Origin: Soonwooa sp032078105
GTDB taxonomy: Bacteria > Bacteroidota > Bacteroidia > Flavobacteriales > Weeksellaceae
Length of the DNA: 64,000 nt
Assembly: GCA_046269235.1 (NCBI GenBank)
Contig: JBJZOS010000005.1
Coordinates: 1 to 64,000 of the forward strand
Direction: 5' to 3'
Below, one piece after another: positions 15,487 to 24,145 of this stretch. The translations under genes were made by a program, and so were the position numbers. Position 1 is the first letter of the stretch. Each line of letters opens with the position of its first letter. The notes beneath the pieces are model-generated. The model was given only the letters and a program-made list of their open reading frames with translations. It did not search any database and was not told where the DNA came from.

Positions 15487-17883
15487 CTATTTAGTTTTTA
15501 AACATTTTTCTAAAAACTGATCTTGCTCCCAAAGTAGGTGAAGGATATTTTCTTTCGCAACATAACCATGGGACTCTTTAGGCAACAACACCATTCTAAC
15601 TGGCGCACCAAGGTTTTTCAATGCTTGGAAATAGCGCTCTGTTTGCAGCGTGAAAGTTCCGGGATTGTTATCCGCCTCACCATGTACGAGTAACATTGGT
15701 GTTTTCATTTTGTTAGCATTCATGAAGGGTGACATCTCATTGTAGATATTCGGGACATCCCAATAGTTACGTTGTTCGCTCTGAAAGCCGAAAGGCGTCA
15801 ATGTCCTGTTATAAGCACCACTTCTCGCAATACCACAAGCGAACAAATCCGAGTGCGTCAATAGATTTGCGGTCATAAAAGCCCCATAAGAGTGTCCGCC
15901 AACTGCCACTTTTTTTCGATCAATATAACCTAATTTATCCACCGCATCAATTGCTGCTTTTCCATCAGCAACTAATTGCGTGATAAACGTGTCGTTAGGT
16001 TCTGTCTTACCTTCACCAATAATCGGAAACGAAGCATCATCCAAAACCGCATAACCTTTGGTCGCCCAATATATAAATGATCCATAACTTGGGAATGTAA
16101 ATTCGTTCGGGTTTTTAGAGCTTTGTCCCGCCGTTGCCTTATCTTTAAACTCTTCAGGATAAGCCCAAATCAATAATGGTAATTTGTGTTTTTTGTTATA
16201 ACCAGCTGGTAAATAAAGCGTCCCGGTTAAGTCAACACCGTCATTTCTTTTATAATGAATCACTTCTTTAGTAACATCTTTAATACTTGCAAAAGGATTC
16301 GCAAATTGTGTAACTGGCGTTAATTTTCCTGATTTAAAATTTTTGATATAATAATTGGGATACTCATTTTTAGATTCTTCACGGACCAGAATTTCGTTCT
16401 TTTTAATATTAAGAATATCGATTAAATCTTCTTTTTTTCCTTTAACATTCGATGTATAAAGTCTTGTAGTTTTCAAAGATTTCCAATCAAAAGAATCGAT
16501 GAACGGGAATTGTCCTTCTTTTGTAAAACCTTCTCCTAAAAGATAAGATTTGTTAGCTTCAACATCGATAACGTCACGACCGAACTCATTTCTTTTGGTC
16601 TGAAAACTTCCTGGGTCGCTGTAAATATCTTGGAAATTACGTTTAGAAATCAATTTTGTCTCGCCAGTTGAAGGATTCAAAAATTGAGTTGTAACATTTC
16701 GCGTATCATACCAAGAATCATTAATTATAGCATGTTGGTCATCTCCCCATTGGACACCTGCGAAACGGTCTTTTACTTTTACTAAAGATTTTGGTTCTGT
16801 ATCAAAAGGCGCTTCCCATGTGAAAACCTCATCTCGGAAATCGACATTTTTCGCTGGATCGCCACCATCCAAAGCTTGAACGAAATATAAAACCGCAGGT
16901 TTGTCAGAGCGCCACGTCATATTACGTTTACCTTCACGTGTTGCTGAAAAGCCTTTTGGCATAATCTCAGTTAACGGAACTGTATTTACCTTTTTTATTT
17001 CGTTGCCAGATTCGTCGTACACAATGCTTGTCATCGGGAATCTAGACAAAGGAACGATGTACGAAAAGGGCTTTTGTAAAGTTGTAATATTTACATATTT
17101 CCCATTAGGCGAAAAGCTTTGCCCAGCATACATATCTGCTTTTTTAAACAAGGTAGAAGTCCCATCGACACTTACTTTATATAATTCTGAAGTTACTAAA
17201 GTTTCAAAGTTCTTTTCGTCTTGTGGATTTTTGAGAAGGTCTTGATAAGTTCTGTTTTGAGACACTTTACCGTCACTCTTCGATACCGTTGGACCCGTCG
17301 GAAGATTATTTTTATCATCCAAGAGCGCGGGACGATTTGCTACCAATTGATTAACCAGTAAAGCTTTAGAATCTCTAAACCACGAATATGGCGATCCCAT
17401 ATTAGCATTAAGATTATCAGAAGTTATCTTTTTTGCGCTTGCCGACGCTAGATCAACAATCCACAGCTCTACCCCTTTTGCCGTTGTATTGGTGAACGCC
17501 AAAGATTTTTCGTCAGGCGACAATTGGAAATAAGCCAAACGTGCCTTCTGAGGAAGTCCTGTAACTTGCGTTTCAGATTTAGCGTTAACTTTTTTAATCT
17601 TTAAATTATTAGAATACGTCATCGTACTCGATATATTAGTCACAGGATTTATTCTAAGTCCTCCTAACTTCATCTCATCCTGACTAAGATCTTCCAAGGT
17701 TTTGTAAGTAGAACGGTAAGTCAAGATCACTGTTTCGCGTTTGCTATCCATCATAATCGATGGTGGACGATCGTAATCTGCTAACTTCAAAATCTCTGCG
17801 GAAGGTTTTTGGTAGCTGACATTTTCTTGCGCAAAACCTAGTGCAGCAACCGCCAAAAACAATAAGGATAATCTATTCTTCAT
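15487..17883 (-). CDS. secreted S9 family prolyl oligopeptidase
   Basis: A 798-residue exported serine peptidase. A signal peptide (LSLLFLAVAALGFAQ) is followed by a beta-propeller-like region of about 500 residues and a C-terminal alpha/beta hydrolase domain. The catalytic triad is visible: Ser665 in GGHSYGAFM, Asp738 in HGEADNNPG, and His772 in KESHGY. The sequence is closest in feel to the glutamyl endopeptidase branch of S9, but substrate preference cannot be read from sequence. It probably acts in the periplasm or outside the cell on short peptides. It has no T9SS sorting domain. Confidence 0.93.
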   Translation of the reverse strand: MKNRLSLLFLAVAALGFAQENVSYQKPSAEILKLADYDRPPSIMMDSKRETVILTYRSTYKTLEDLSQDEMKLGGLRINPVTNISSTMTYSNNLKIKKVNAKSETQVTGLPQKARLAYFQLSPDEKSLAFTNTTAKGVELWIVDLASASAKKITSDNLNANMGSPYSWFRDSKALLVNQLVANRPALLDDKNNLPTGPTVSKSDGKVSQNRTYQDLLKNPQDEKNFETLVTSELYKVSVDGTSTLFKKADMYAGQSFSPNGKYVNITTLQKPFSYIVPLSRFPMTSIVYDESGNEIKKVNTVPLTEIMPKGFSATREGKRNMTWRSDKPAVLYFVQALDGGDPAKNVDFRDEVFTWEAPFDTEPKSLVKVKDRFAGVQWGDDQHAIINDSWYDTRNVTTQFLNPSTGETKLISKRNFQDIYSDPGSFQTKRNEFGRDVIDVEANKSYLLGEGFTKEGQFPFIDSFDWKSLKTTRLYTSNVKGKKEDLIDILNIKKNEILVREESKNEYPNYYIKNFKSGKLTPVTQFANPFASIKDVTKEVIHYKRNDGVDLTGTLYLPAGYNKKHKLPLLIWAYPEEFKDKATAGQSSKNPNEFTFPSYGSFIYWATKGYAVLDDASFPIIGEGKTEPNDTFITQLVADGKAAIDAVDKLGYIDRKKVAVGGHSYGAFMTANLLTHSDLFACGIARSGAYNRTLTPFGFQSEQRNYWDVPNIYNEMSPFMNANKMKTPMLLVHGEADNNPGTFTLQTERYFQALKNLGAPVRMVLLPKESHGYVAKENILHLLWEQDQFLEKCLKTK

Positions 17884-18026
17884 AAAACTATTATTTCTTC
17901 GAAAATACGAATAATTGATTTTAAAAAAAATATAAAGACAAAGCTTTTGTAGTTGTTCAAAAATTTAATTCAATTATTTATAACTAAGTTAATAAAGTTC
18001 ATTAATTTTATTAAAAATTCCAAATT

Positions 18027-18332
18027 ATGAATATAAAAAACCTAATAACTACTCTTATTGTAGTAAGTATACTATTGTCATGTGCTAGCCAACTTAGCAA
18101 CTCCTCCGAAACAGGAAACATTGTAAGAGATTGTACCGGAACCTACATCAGAATTGCAGGAAAAGGTGATTTTTTAGTTTGTAATGATACATTAATTAAA
18201 GACAAAAAAGACGGTGAAAAGTTAAATGTCAACTACGAAATGACCAAAGATTGCAATGAGCGCGACGGGATTGTCACTTGTATGATGTACCACGAACATA
18301 AAGGATTGATCAGGATAACATCTTTTAAATAA
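18027..18332 (+). CDS. small lipoprotein of unknown function
   Basis: A 101-residue lipoprotein. The signal peptide ends in ILLSC, which fits a lipobox. The mature part has five further cysteines (RDCTGTYIR, LVCNDT, KDCNER, VTCMMYHEH) and may form disulphides in the periplasm. I do not recognise a family. It starts at the first ATG after an A-rich stretch and is preceded by a short AT-rich gap. Confidence 0.72.
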   Translation: MNIKNLITTLIVVSILLSCASQLSNSSETGNIVRDCTGTYIRIAGKGDFLVCNDTLIKDKKDGEKLNVNYEMTKDCNERDGIVTCMMYHEHKGLIRITSFK

Positions 18333-18349
18333 GTTTTAAAACCGCTTCA

Positions 18350-18377
18350 AAATCCTTTCTATAAGGGCTTTTTTTTG
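18350..18377 (+). terminator. weak terminator-like hairpin
   Basis: ATCCTT and AAGGG(C) separated by a five-base loop, then eight T residues. It follows the small lipoprotein gene; the T run merges with a possible -24 element of the next gene. Confidence 0.45.
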
Positions 18378-18422
18378 GTATAATACTTGAAACTTTTTTT
18401 GTAAAACTTAAAATTTAGAATT

Positions 18423-18866
18423 ATGAGAAAGTTAGTTACAATGCTGATGTTGGTCTTTGGACTAGGATTAGCCTCATCGCAATCGATATACTATGATGCT
18501 TATAGAAGCAGTATTAATGATGTTAACTGGCAGACTGTGATCGCCGATCTATTGTTATCGAATACGCAAAAAGATCAATTGTTCGCACTTAACAACCGCT
18601 ATAGCGACTATGATTCTTGGAATCGTTATTACGGGACCAACCCAGATAGATGGCGAACCGATCGTTATTCGGAAATCGAACGCATCTTAGGCGCTGACAA
18701 TTATATCAAGTTTAAAAACAAATATTATAAAGGTCAAAATCCTGTAGCTTTCTATAACAGAAATAAAAACAACGAAAAAGTTTATAAAACTTACAAAAAG
18801 TATTATAAAAAGCAAGCTAAAAAAGGAAAACATAAAGGCCATTCTCACGGGAAGAAAAAACACTAA
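18423..18866 (+). CDS. secreted protein with basic, His-rich tail
   Basis: A 147-residue protein with a clear signal peptide (MLMLVFGLGLASSQ). The mature part is rich in Tyr, Asn and Arg (YYDAYRSSINDVNW; RYYGTNPDRWRTDRY) and ends in a strongly basic tail of Lys, Gly and His (KKGKHKGHSHGKKKH), which could bind metal or surface polymers. I do not recognise a named domain. It lies 90 bases after the small lipoprotein gene and is followed by its own hairpin. Confidence 0.75.
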   Translation: MRKLVTMLMLVFGLGLASSQSIYYDAYRSSINDVNWQTVIADLLLSNTQKDQLFALNNRYSDYDSWNRYYGTNPDRWRTDRYSEIERILGADNYIKFKNKYYKGQNPVAFYNRNKNNEKVYKTYKKYYKKQAKKGKHKGHSHGKKKH

Positions 18867-18876
18867 AAACACAAAC

Positions 18877-18905
18877 AGCCATTCGGTATCGAATGGTTAT
18901 TTTAC
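18877..18905 (+). terminator. rho-independent terminator
   Basis: Perfect 9-base stem AGCCATTCG and CGAATGGTT with a four-base loop, followed by ATTTTACTTTT, directly after the basic secreted-protein gene. Confidence 0.7.
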
Positions 18906-18907
18906 TT

Positions 18908-19320
18908 TTATCTAAATCTAATTCTAATACCAGCATTCGTAAAGGCACGATCTGGGGCCGTTATTAACATCTCTTCTTAAAGAGGCTGCCTGCGACTAGT
19001 TTCCGAAAATACGCCAAGTTTTGGAAGACTTTCGCAATATAGCATTAGAGACTAACCCAGATAAAAATCCTACTTCGCCTTTGTCCATGTGATCGGCCAC
19101 ACTATATTGTGTGTACAAATATTGGAAATTTCTCGGATTATCAGCAATTGATTGTAATAAGCCGTATCGATGAAAATAATGCGCCGTTGAGTTAGAATTG
19201 TCATCTTTTGTCCACAACTACAACTTCTTTTCGTAGAGATTCCTGTAGACTAGGATTGTTCGGTGCAAATAATACAAAAGAATCAGAATCTAAATTCTGT
19301 CTACTTTTTTCCGTTTAAAA
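18908..19320 (-). pseudogene. decayed 3' end of an outer-membrane-type protein
   Basis: The gap 18867-19351 holds a broken minus-strand gene. From 19320 one frame reads SFVLFAPNNPSLQESLRKEV until TGA; after a frameshift near 19205-19217 it continues as HYFHRYGLLQSIADNP and NFQYLYTQYSVADHMDKG to a TAG after WRIFGN. The same frame goes on as SQAASLRRDVNNG and, after a second frameshift, ends DRAFTNAGIRIRFR and TAA at 18908. The final aromatic beta-strand fits an outer-membrane barrel. Two frameshifts, one in-frame stop and no 5' end make it a clear pseudogene. The family is not identified. Confidence 0.6.
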
Positions 19321-19351
19321 TATTATCTTTAAAACATCTTAATGATCATCT

Positions 19352-20506
19352 ATGACCAGACACCAGCAACGCGTCAATGAAGTTTTTCGCTTCTTTGACA
19401 ATCGAGATACCGAACTTGGCTTTAGAAAATTACTAGATTGCGCCATGGATACCCAGAATATGTCGATCTATCAAAAAGCAATTGAGTTAACGGATTGGCG
19501 AGAAAAAAATCCTACAGACATTGATAGTCTTATCGACAAAGCAAAATATCTTCTAGATGAAATTGCTAGCATCCAAGTGGAAGAATTGTCTTCGGACAAC
19601 CCAGTTTTAGAAGCTAAAAATATCAAAAAGTCTTATGGCTCCAACCGTTTTTCTTTAGGTCCTGTATCGTTGCAGATTCGTAAAGGTCAAGTCTACGGTT
19701 TAGTTGGCGAGAATGGCAATGGTAAAACCACTTTACTACGGATTTTAGCTAAAGAATTATCTTATAACGAAGGAAGTCTTAGTTTTAATTTTAAAGATAA
19801 AACGACTAATGATTTTGACCTCAGAACCAAACTAATCTACATCCCACAACGTACAGAAAAATGGTACGGAAGTCTAAAAGATAACCTGAAATTCGTGCTT
19901 TCTAATTACGGAATCAATCCTGAGGAAAATGAAACGCGAACATTGATGATGATTGCGCGACTTGGTCTTTGGAATTATAAACATCTTAAGTGGAGTGAGC
20001 TGTCGTCAGGTTACAAAATGCGATTCGAATTGGCAAGAACCTTACTTCGCCAACCCGAGATATTGTTGTTGGACGAGCCTTTAGCTAACCTCGATGTCTT
20101 GGCACAACAAGTTATTTTGGAAGATTTGAAAGCGATTTGCAATTCAGTTAATAATCCTATTGCATTGATCCTCAGCTCACAACAATTGTACGAAGTTGAA
20201 AAAATTTCGGACAAAGTCATCTTCCTTAAAAATGGACAATACAAAGATAATCATCAGAGCTCGACGGAAGAGTTTGGTGATCAGCTAATTATTGAAATCG
20301 ACTCTTCTGCGAGTCGCGAAGAATTGTTGAGCTTGCTAGGTGCTTTAGATTTGCACCAACTTAGATACAATGGCGGTATTTATATTGCAAATTTTGGTAT
20401 CGAAACCAAATTTTCGCAAGTGCTATCAGTTCTTGGTAATGCCGATGTAGAAATTGTGTATGTCCGCAATATTTCAAAATCGACAAGACGTTTTTTTGTT
20501 AATTAA
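19352..20506 (+). CDS. ABC transporter ATP-binding protein
   Basis: A 384-residue ATPase. An N-terminal extension of about 80 residues, predicted mostly helical, precedes a standard ABC domain with Walker A GENGNGKTT (residues 119-127), signature LSSGY (217-221) and Walker B ILLLDEP (237-243). A C-terminal section of about 100 residues after the domain is probably regulatory. It lies 21 bases upstream of a membrane protein gene and the two very likely form one transporter. The cargo is unknown. Confidence 0.9.
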   Translation: MTRHQQRVNEVFRFFDNRDTELGFRKLLDCAMDTQNMSIYQKAIELTDWREKNPTDIDSLIDKAKYLLDEIASIQVEELSSDNPVLEAKNIKKSYGSNRFSLGPVSLQIRKGQVYGLVGENGNGKTTLLRILAKELSYNEGSLSFNFKDKTTNDFDLRTKLIYIPQRTEKWYGSLKDNLKFVLSNYGINPEENETRTLMMIARLGLWNYKHLKWSELSSGYKMRFELARTLLRQPEILLLDEPLANLDVLAQQVILEDLKAICNSVNNPIALILSSQQLYEVEKISDKVIFLKNGQYKDNHQSSTEEFGDQLIIEIDSSASREELLSLLGALDLHQLRYNGGIYIANFGIETKFSQVLSVLGNADVEIVYVRNISKSTRRFFVN

Positions 20507-20527
20507 TGTAGTTTAAGATTTATCAAA

Positions 20528-22420
20528 ATGAACAAAATTTCTCGCATCAATCAATATTTACTAGAGCGTTATCCTACAATTTGGAATACCAAGATCGTCT
20601 GGATGTTGGCTCTGGCACTCTTATTTCACCTGATATTTTTTGGCATTGGATTTTTCGCGCACAGCGATCCCCAAACCTTACAAAAGAGTCGTGCAGTAAA
20701 CGATTATTTTAGTAACGGTACTATTTTTATTCATCTAATAGTTTCGGTTTTACTGTTGGTAGGCTGGCTGATTAATATGTTTAAGAATAATGCTTTCAAG
20801 AATTTTTATCCTGTTTCAAGCACCAAATTATTCTTCCAATTTGTCCAATATTTTGTAATTATTTTAAGCTGTACAAGTTTTTACATGTCGTATATGTTTG
20901 CGGACAAACTCAATATTAATCGGCTTTATCCAGATACGGAAATGTCTAAAAACATTGAGCTAATTAATACCACTTATCCTTTTCTGGCGCAGAATTATGA
21001 AGACTTCACTTTAGGAAATCGACTTTATCCAAAACCTTTTTTTGACTTGTACTGCGAAACAGATATTCAAAAAATTGAAAGAGACAAAAAATATTTTGTC
21101 AACTATGACAGAGTATATCAATATTTTGAGGTTTATCCTAAAATTAGTACAAAAAAAAATAGTGATAACGAATATCTAATCCCTGAACCAGAAGCAAGCA
21201 ACGGGACAAAAATTGCTTATACCAAAACAGAAAGAGATAAAAAAATCTTCTATTTCAAAAAGAAAGTTGTGGACTTGTCATCGTATATTCTCACCACTAA
21301 GCCAAGTTTTTATAACTATTCAACAATTTTTTATGATCAAGGTGGAAAGAACTTTGCACCTTATTATGAGGACCATATGGTTGACGATACCGAATCTCAA
21401 CTATCAGAAACGCATCAACAAAAACGTGCAAAAGTTAACAAAGCGGTTGCTGATTTATTAAATTCTAAAAGCAGACAAAATTTTGAAAAACAGTTCAATT
21501 CGTTTTTTGAGCTTGCCAAAAAATATAAAATCCGAACTAATCTTGGCGCAAAAACTTTAACAGATTTAGTGTTTTATCCAGATAATTTTGAGGTTTCTAA
21601 TTTTACTAAAAAATACAAACCAGAGCGAGACGAAACCTACGATCCATACAAATATACTGGTAGTGACTATGCGACAACGGCAGTTGAGGCAGCACCGGAT
21701 ATTGATGTCGCAGCAGCAGCAGCAGTTGTGCAAGATGGCAAGGTTGTAGATGCCGCAATAAGTGTCAAAGATTTTAATCCTGAAGTTAATAGACAATTGT
21801 CTCCAGAAGAGTTCTTTCAAAGAAAACTAACCAATCACTATTTTTATTCAGATAACCTCAAACAGATTTTAGAAAATGTCGATACGATAAAAAATAAAGA
21901 CTTCTTTATGGAGTACATTCATGTGTTTCTATGGATCTCGTTTTGCTTAGCAACCTTTATTCTAGGTTTCCGTGTAACGGGATTACGGGCTTTATTATTT
22001 TCGATTATTACAACTGGCGTTTTATCATTATTTATCGCACTTTTAAGTTTTATTGTGAATTTTGCAGTAGGAGGTAGTTTTGTCGAATATTTTGTATTGT
22101 ATGCGTTTCTTGTAACCGGATTACTTATTTTGTTGATGAGCATTACTCAGACTTTTTCAAAATTTATAACTTCGATTGCCGTTAATATCAGTCTTAACAC
22201 TTTTGTCGCTTTAGTCTTACTTTTATTAGCAATTATTACCAAACATCAAATTGATGCTTGTCGTGCGCTACCGATAAACAGGCTTGAAGTTTACAACTGT
22301 GATGGTATTTTAGATGTATTAGGAATGGATATAACAAGTTTTTCATTATTAATTTTTGGCTTTATTTTTATTTTCTTGTTTACAAAAGTTCTTAGAAAAT
22401 GGAAAGCTAAAACCGAATAA
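20528..22420 (+). CDS. ABC-2 type membrane component, putative
   Basis: A 630-residue membrane protein encoded right after the ABC ATPase. It has membrane helices near residues 27-45, 70-86 and 100-120, then about 330 hydrophilic residues, and five or six helices in the last 180 residues. The order (helices, large non-membrane domain, helices) fits an ABC-2 type permease. A run of GCA/GCAG codons at 21709-21724 gives a stretch of alanines in the soluble domain. I cannot name a family from sequence, so the permease role rests on gene order and topology. Confidence 0.7.
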   Translation: MNKISRINQYLLERYPTIWNTKIVWMLALALLFHLIFFGIGFFAHSDPQTLQKSRAVNDYFSNGTIFIHLIVSVLLLVGWLINMFKNNAFKNFYPVSSTKLFFQFVQYFVIILSCTSFYMSYMFADKLNINRLYPDTEMSKNIELINTTYPFLAQNYEDFTLGNRLYPKPFFDLYCETDIQKIERDKKYFVNYDRVYQYFEVYPKISTKKNSDNEYLIPEPEASNGTKIAYTKTERDKKIFYFKKKVVDLSSYILTTKPSFYNYSTIFYDQGGKNFAPYYEDHMVDDTESQLSETHQQKRAKVNKAVADLLNSKSRQNFEKQFNSFFELAKKYKIRTNLGAKTLTDLVFYPDNFEVSNFTKKYKPERDETYDPYKYTGSDYATTAVEAAPDIDVAAAAAVVQDGKVVDAAISVKDFNPEVNRQLSPEEFFQRKLTNHYFYSDNLKQILENVDTIKNKDFFMEYIHVFLWISFCLATFILGFRVTGLRALLFSIITTGVLSLFIALLSFIVNFAVGGSFVEYFVLYAFLVTGLLILLMSITQTFSKFITSIAVNISLNTFVALVLLLLAIITKHQIDACRALPINRLEVYNCDGILDVLGMDITSFSLLIFGFIFIFLFTKVLRKWKAKTE

Positions 22421-22442
22421 AAAATACTTGTTCAGTTTTCGG

Positions 22443-22474
22443 TTGTAACTAAAATAGGCTTTGTTCTAATTTTG
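22443..22474 (+). promoter_or_regulatory. predicted promoter of ada
   Basis: -7 box TAATTTTG at 22467-22474 and -33 TTG at 22443-22445, 21 bases apart. The ada ATG follows 10 bases after the -7 box. Confidence 0.5.
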
Positions 22475-22484
22475 AAATAAAATA

Positions 22485-23528
22485 ATGAAACTTTCCAACG
22501 ACATAATGTACCGAGCCTCTTGTGACAAAAACCCTGATTTTGAAGGCGTTTTTTGGATGGCGGTTAAAACGACAGGGATTTTTTGTCGTCCAACTTGTAC
22601 AGCAAGAAAACCAAAAATTGAGAATGTTGAATTTTTTGATAATACCAAAGATCCGATCTTAAAAGGTTATCGACCTTGTAAAGTTTGCAAACCTTTAGAA
22701 AATCCAGATCAGACGCCTATAGGAATTAAAAAACTCTTGGACGAATTGTCTAACGACCCCAGTCTTAAAGTTAAAGATTATGACTTAGTCAAGCGAGGTT
22801 TGGAGCCAGCCCATGTGCGACGTTGGTTTCTAAAACATCACGGAATGACCTTTCATGCTTTTCAAAGAATGTTTAAAATAAATTCGGCTTTCAAAAAATT
22901 ACAACAGGGCGAAAACCTTATCGAAACCGCTATGGATTCTGGTTATGAAAGTTTGAGTGGCTTCAATGAAAGATTCAAAGACGTGTTTGGTGTATCGCCA
23001 ACACAATCCAAAATGGAGAAAGTAATTGACTTAAAACGCATCGAAACCCCACTTGGGACAATGATTGCTTGTGCAGATAGCAACGGAATTTGCCTATTAG
23101 AATTCTCAGATCGTAAAGCTTTACCAACAGAATTAAAACAAATTTCTAAACATTTTGACGCAAATATCATTCAAGGTCAAAATACACATTTTATAACTTT
23201 GGAAAAAGAACTTAAAGAATATTTCGAAGGAAAAAGAACAGATTTTTCGGTGCCTTTATCGCCAGTTGGGACAGCTTTTCAGAAGCAAGTTTGGGAAGTT
23301 CTTCGGACGATTTCTTATGGTATGACCAGAAGCTATCAAGAACAAGCCAATATTTTGGGAAATCCAAAAGGCGTTCGCGCAGTTGCAAATGCTAACGGCC
23401 TTAATAAAATTTCGATTATTATACCTTGTCATCGCGTTATCGGAAGCGACGGAAAATTAACAGGTTACGGCGGCGGTATTTGGAGAAAACAAAAACTGTT
23501 AGAATTAGAAAAAGCGATTCTTTTTTAA
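22485..23528 (+). CDS. ada: Ada-type DNA repair methyltransferase and regulator
   Basis: Removes methyl groups from DNA (O6-methylguanine and methylphosphotriesters) and, once methylated, activates the adaptive response. All three parts are present in 347 residues: an N-terminal zinc domain with Cys34, Cys38, Cys65 and Cys68 (FCRPTCTARKP; YRPCKVCKPL), an AraC-type helix-turn-helix region near residues 85-180, and a C-terminal methyltransferase with acceptor Cys315 in IIPCHRVIG followed by TGYGGGIWRKQKLLELE. It is transcribed alone. The whole repair machinery looks intact. Confidence 0.95.
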   Translation: MKLSNDIMYRASCDKNPDFEGVFWMAVKTTGIFCRPTCTARKPKIENVEFFDNTKDPILKGYRPCKVCKPLENPDQTPIGIKKLLDELSNDPSLKVKDYDLVKRGLEPAHVRRWFLKHHGMTFHAFQRMFKINSAFKKLQQGENLIETAMDSGYESLSGFNERFKDVFGVSPTQSKMEKVIDLKRIETPLGTMIACADSNGICLLEFSDRKALPTELKQISKHFDANIIQGQNTHFITLEKELKEYFEGKRTDFSVPLSPVGTAFQKQVWEVLRTISYGMTRSYQEQANILGNPKGVRAVANANGLNKISIIIPCHRVIGSDGKLTGYGGGIWRKQKLLELEKAILF

Positions 23529-23598
23529 ACATAAACAAGCAGCCGTCTTCAATTGACAAAACTAAATTTATTGCCATCGACGCGATAATAAATGTTGA

Positions 23599-24018
23599 AA
23601 ATTAAGAATACGGAATAGTCAGTTTTTTATTTCTAGAACGAGTCTTGTTGATAAAAAAGCATATGAAACAGAATTTCTTTTGCAATCGGATTATTCTGGC
23701 GAAATTTTGTTCAGTACTGATTTTGCAGACGCGCATCATCTCGACCAACATTCAATAACCACCAGCGACAAAACGCTAAAAAATCCATAAGGACAAAGTA
23801 TTACCACCAAACAGGCAATTTTATCTTCGCTAAAAATCTGAAAATATCAACTGAAAAATGTTGCCGCAGGATATTTTACCGGCAAACTCAAAATGCAGCA
23901 TAAGAGTTATTTTGCCGCCGATGTCATGAAGCGTTTTAACTGGATTTTCGATGCGAAAAGGGAAAAAGTCTATGTAAAACCAAGTAAATATTTTAATGAT
24001 CCTTATCTACAATTATAA
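23599..24018 (+). pseudogene. decayed 3' part of a retropepsin-like aspartic protease gene
   Basis: The 617-base gap after ada contains one reading frame that looks protein-coding from 23599 to a TAA at 24016-24018 but is broken by TAA at 23788-23790 and TGA at 23839-23841. It has TSLVDKKAYETEFLLQSDYS and ends VMKRFNWIFDAKREKVYVKP. That end resembles the last segment of flavobacterial aspartic proteases with a PDZ domain. The 5' two thirds, including the catalytic Asp motif, are gone. Family assignment is tentative, the pseudogene status is clear. Confidence 0.6.
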
Positions 24019-24047
24019 AAAAACCTTCCAAGTTTGGAAGGTTTTTC
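24017..24047. terminator. terminator hairpin after the protease remnant
   Basis: Stem ACCTTCCAA and TTGGAAGGT with A and T runs on either side, so it can work in both directions. Its survival fits the idea that a real gene once ended here. Confidence 0.75.
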
Positions 24048-24060
24048 TGCTAGTTTTAGC

Positions 24061-24078
24061 GGCGGCGGCTTCGCCGCC
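24061..24078. other. GC-rich perfect hairpin
   Basis: GGCGGCG, GCTT loop, CGCCGCC: a perfect 7-base stem made only of G and C in an otherwise AT-rich intergenic region, between two terminators. Confidence 0.6.
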
Positions 24079-24087
24079 GAAACCCTC

Positions 24088-24126
24088 TAAAAAAAGCCTT
24101 ATAGATTTTCTATAAGGCTTCTTTTA
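24088..24126. terminator. terminator of carB
   Basis: Stem AAGCCTTATAGA with its perfect complement around a three-base loop; T-rich on both sides. It lies 20 bases beyond the carB stop. Confidence 0.85.
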
Positions 24127-24145
24127 TTTTGTAACTTAAGTTAAA

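Noticed and set aside
24061..24078. GC-rich hairpin as a third terminator
   Set aside because: No T run follows on either strand; left as a structural feature only.
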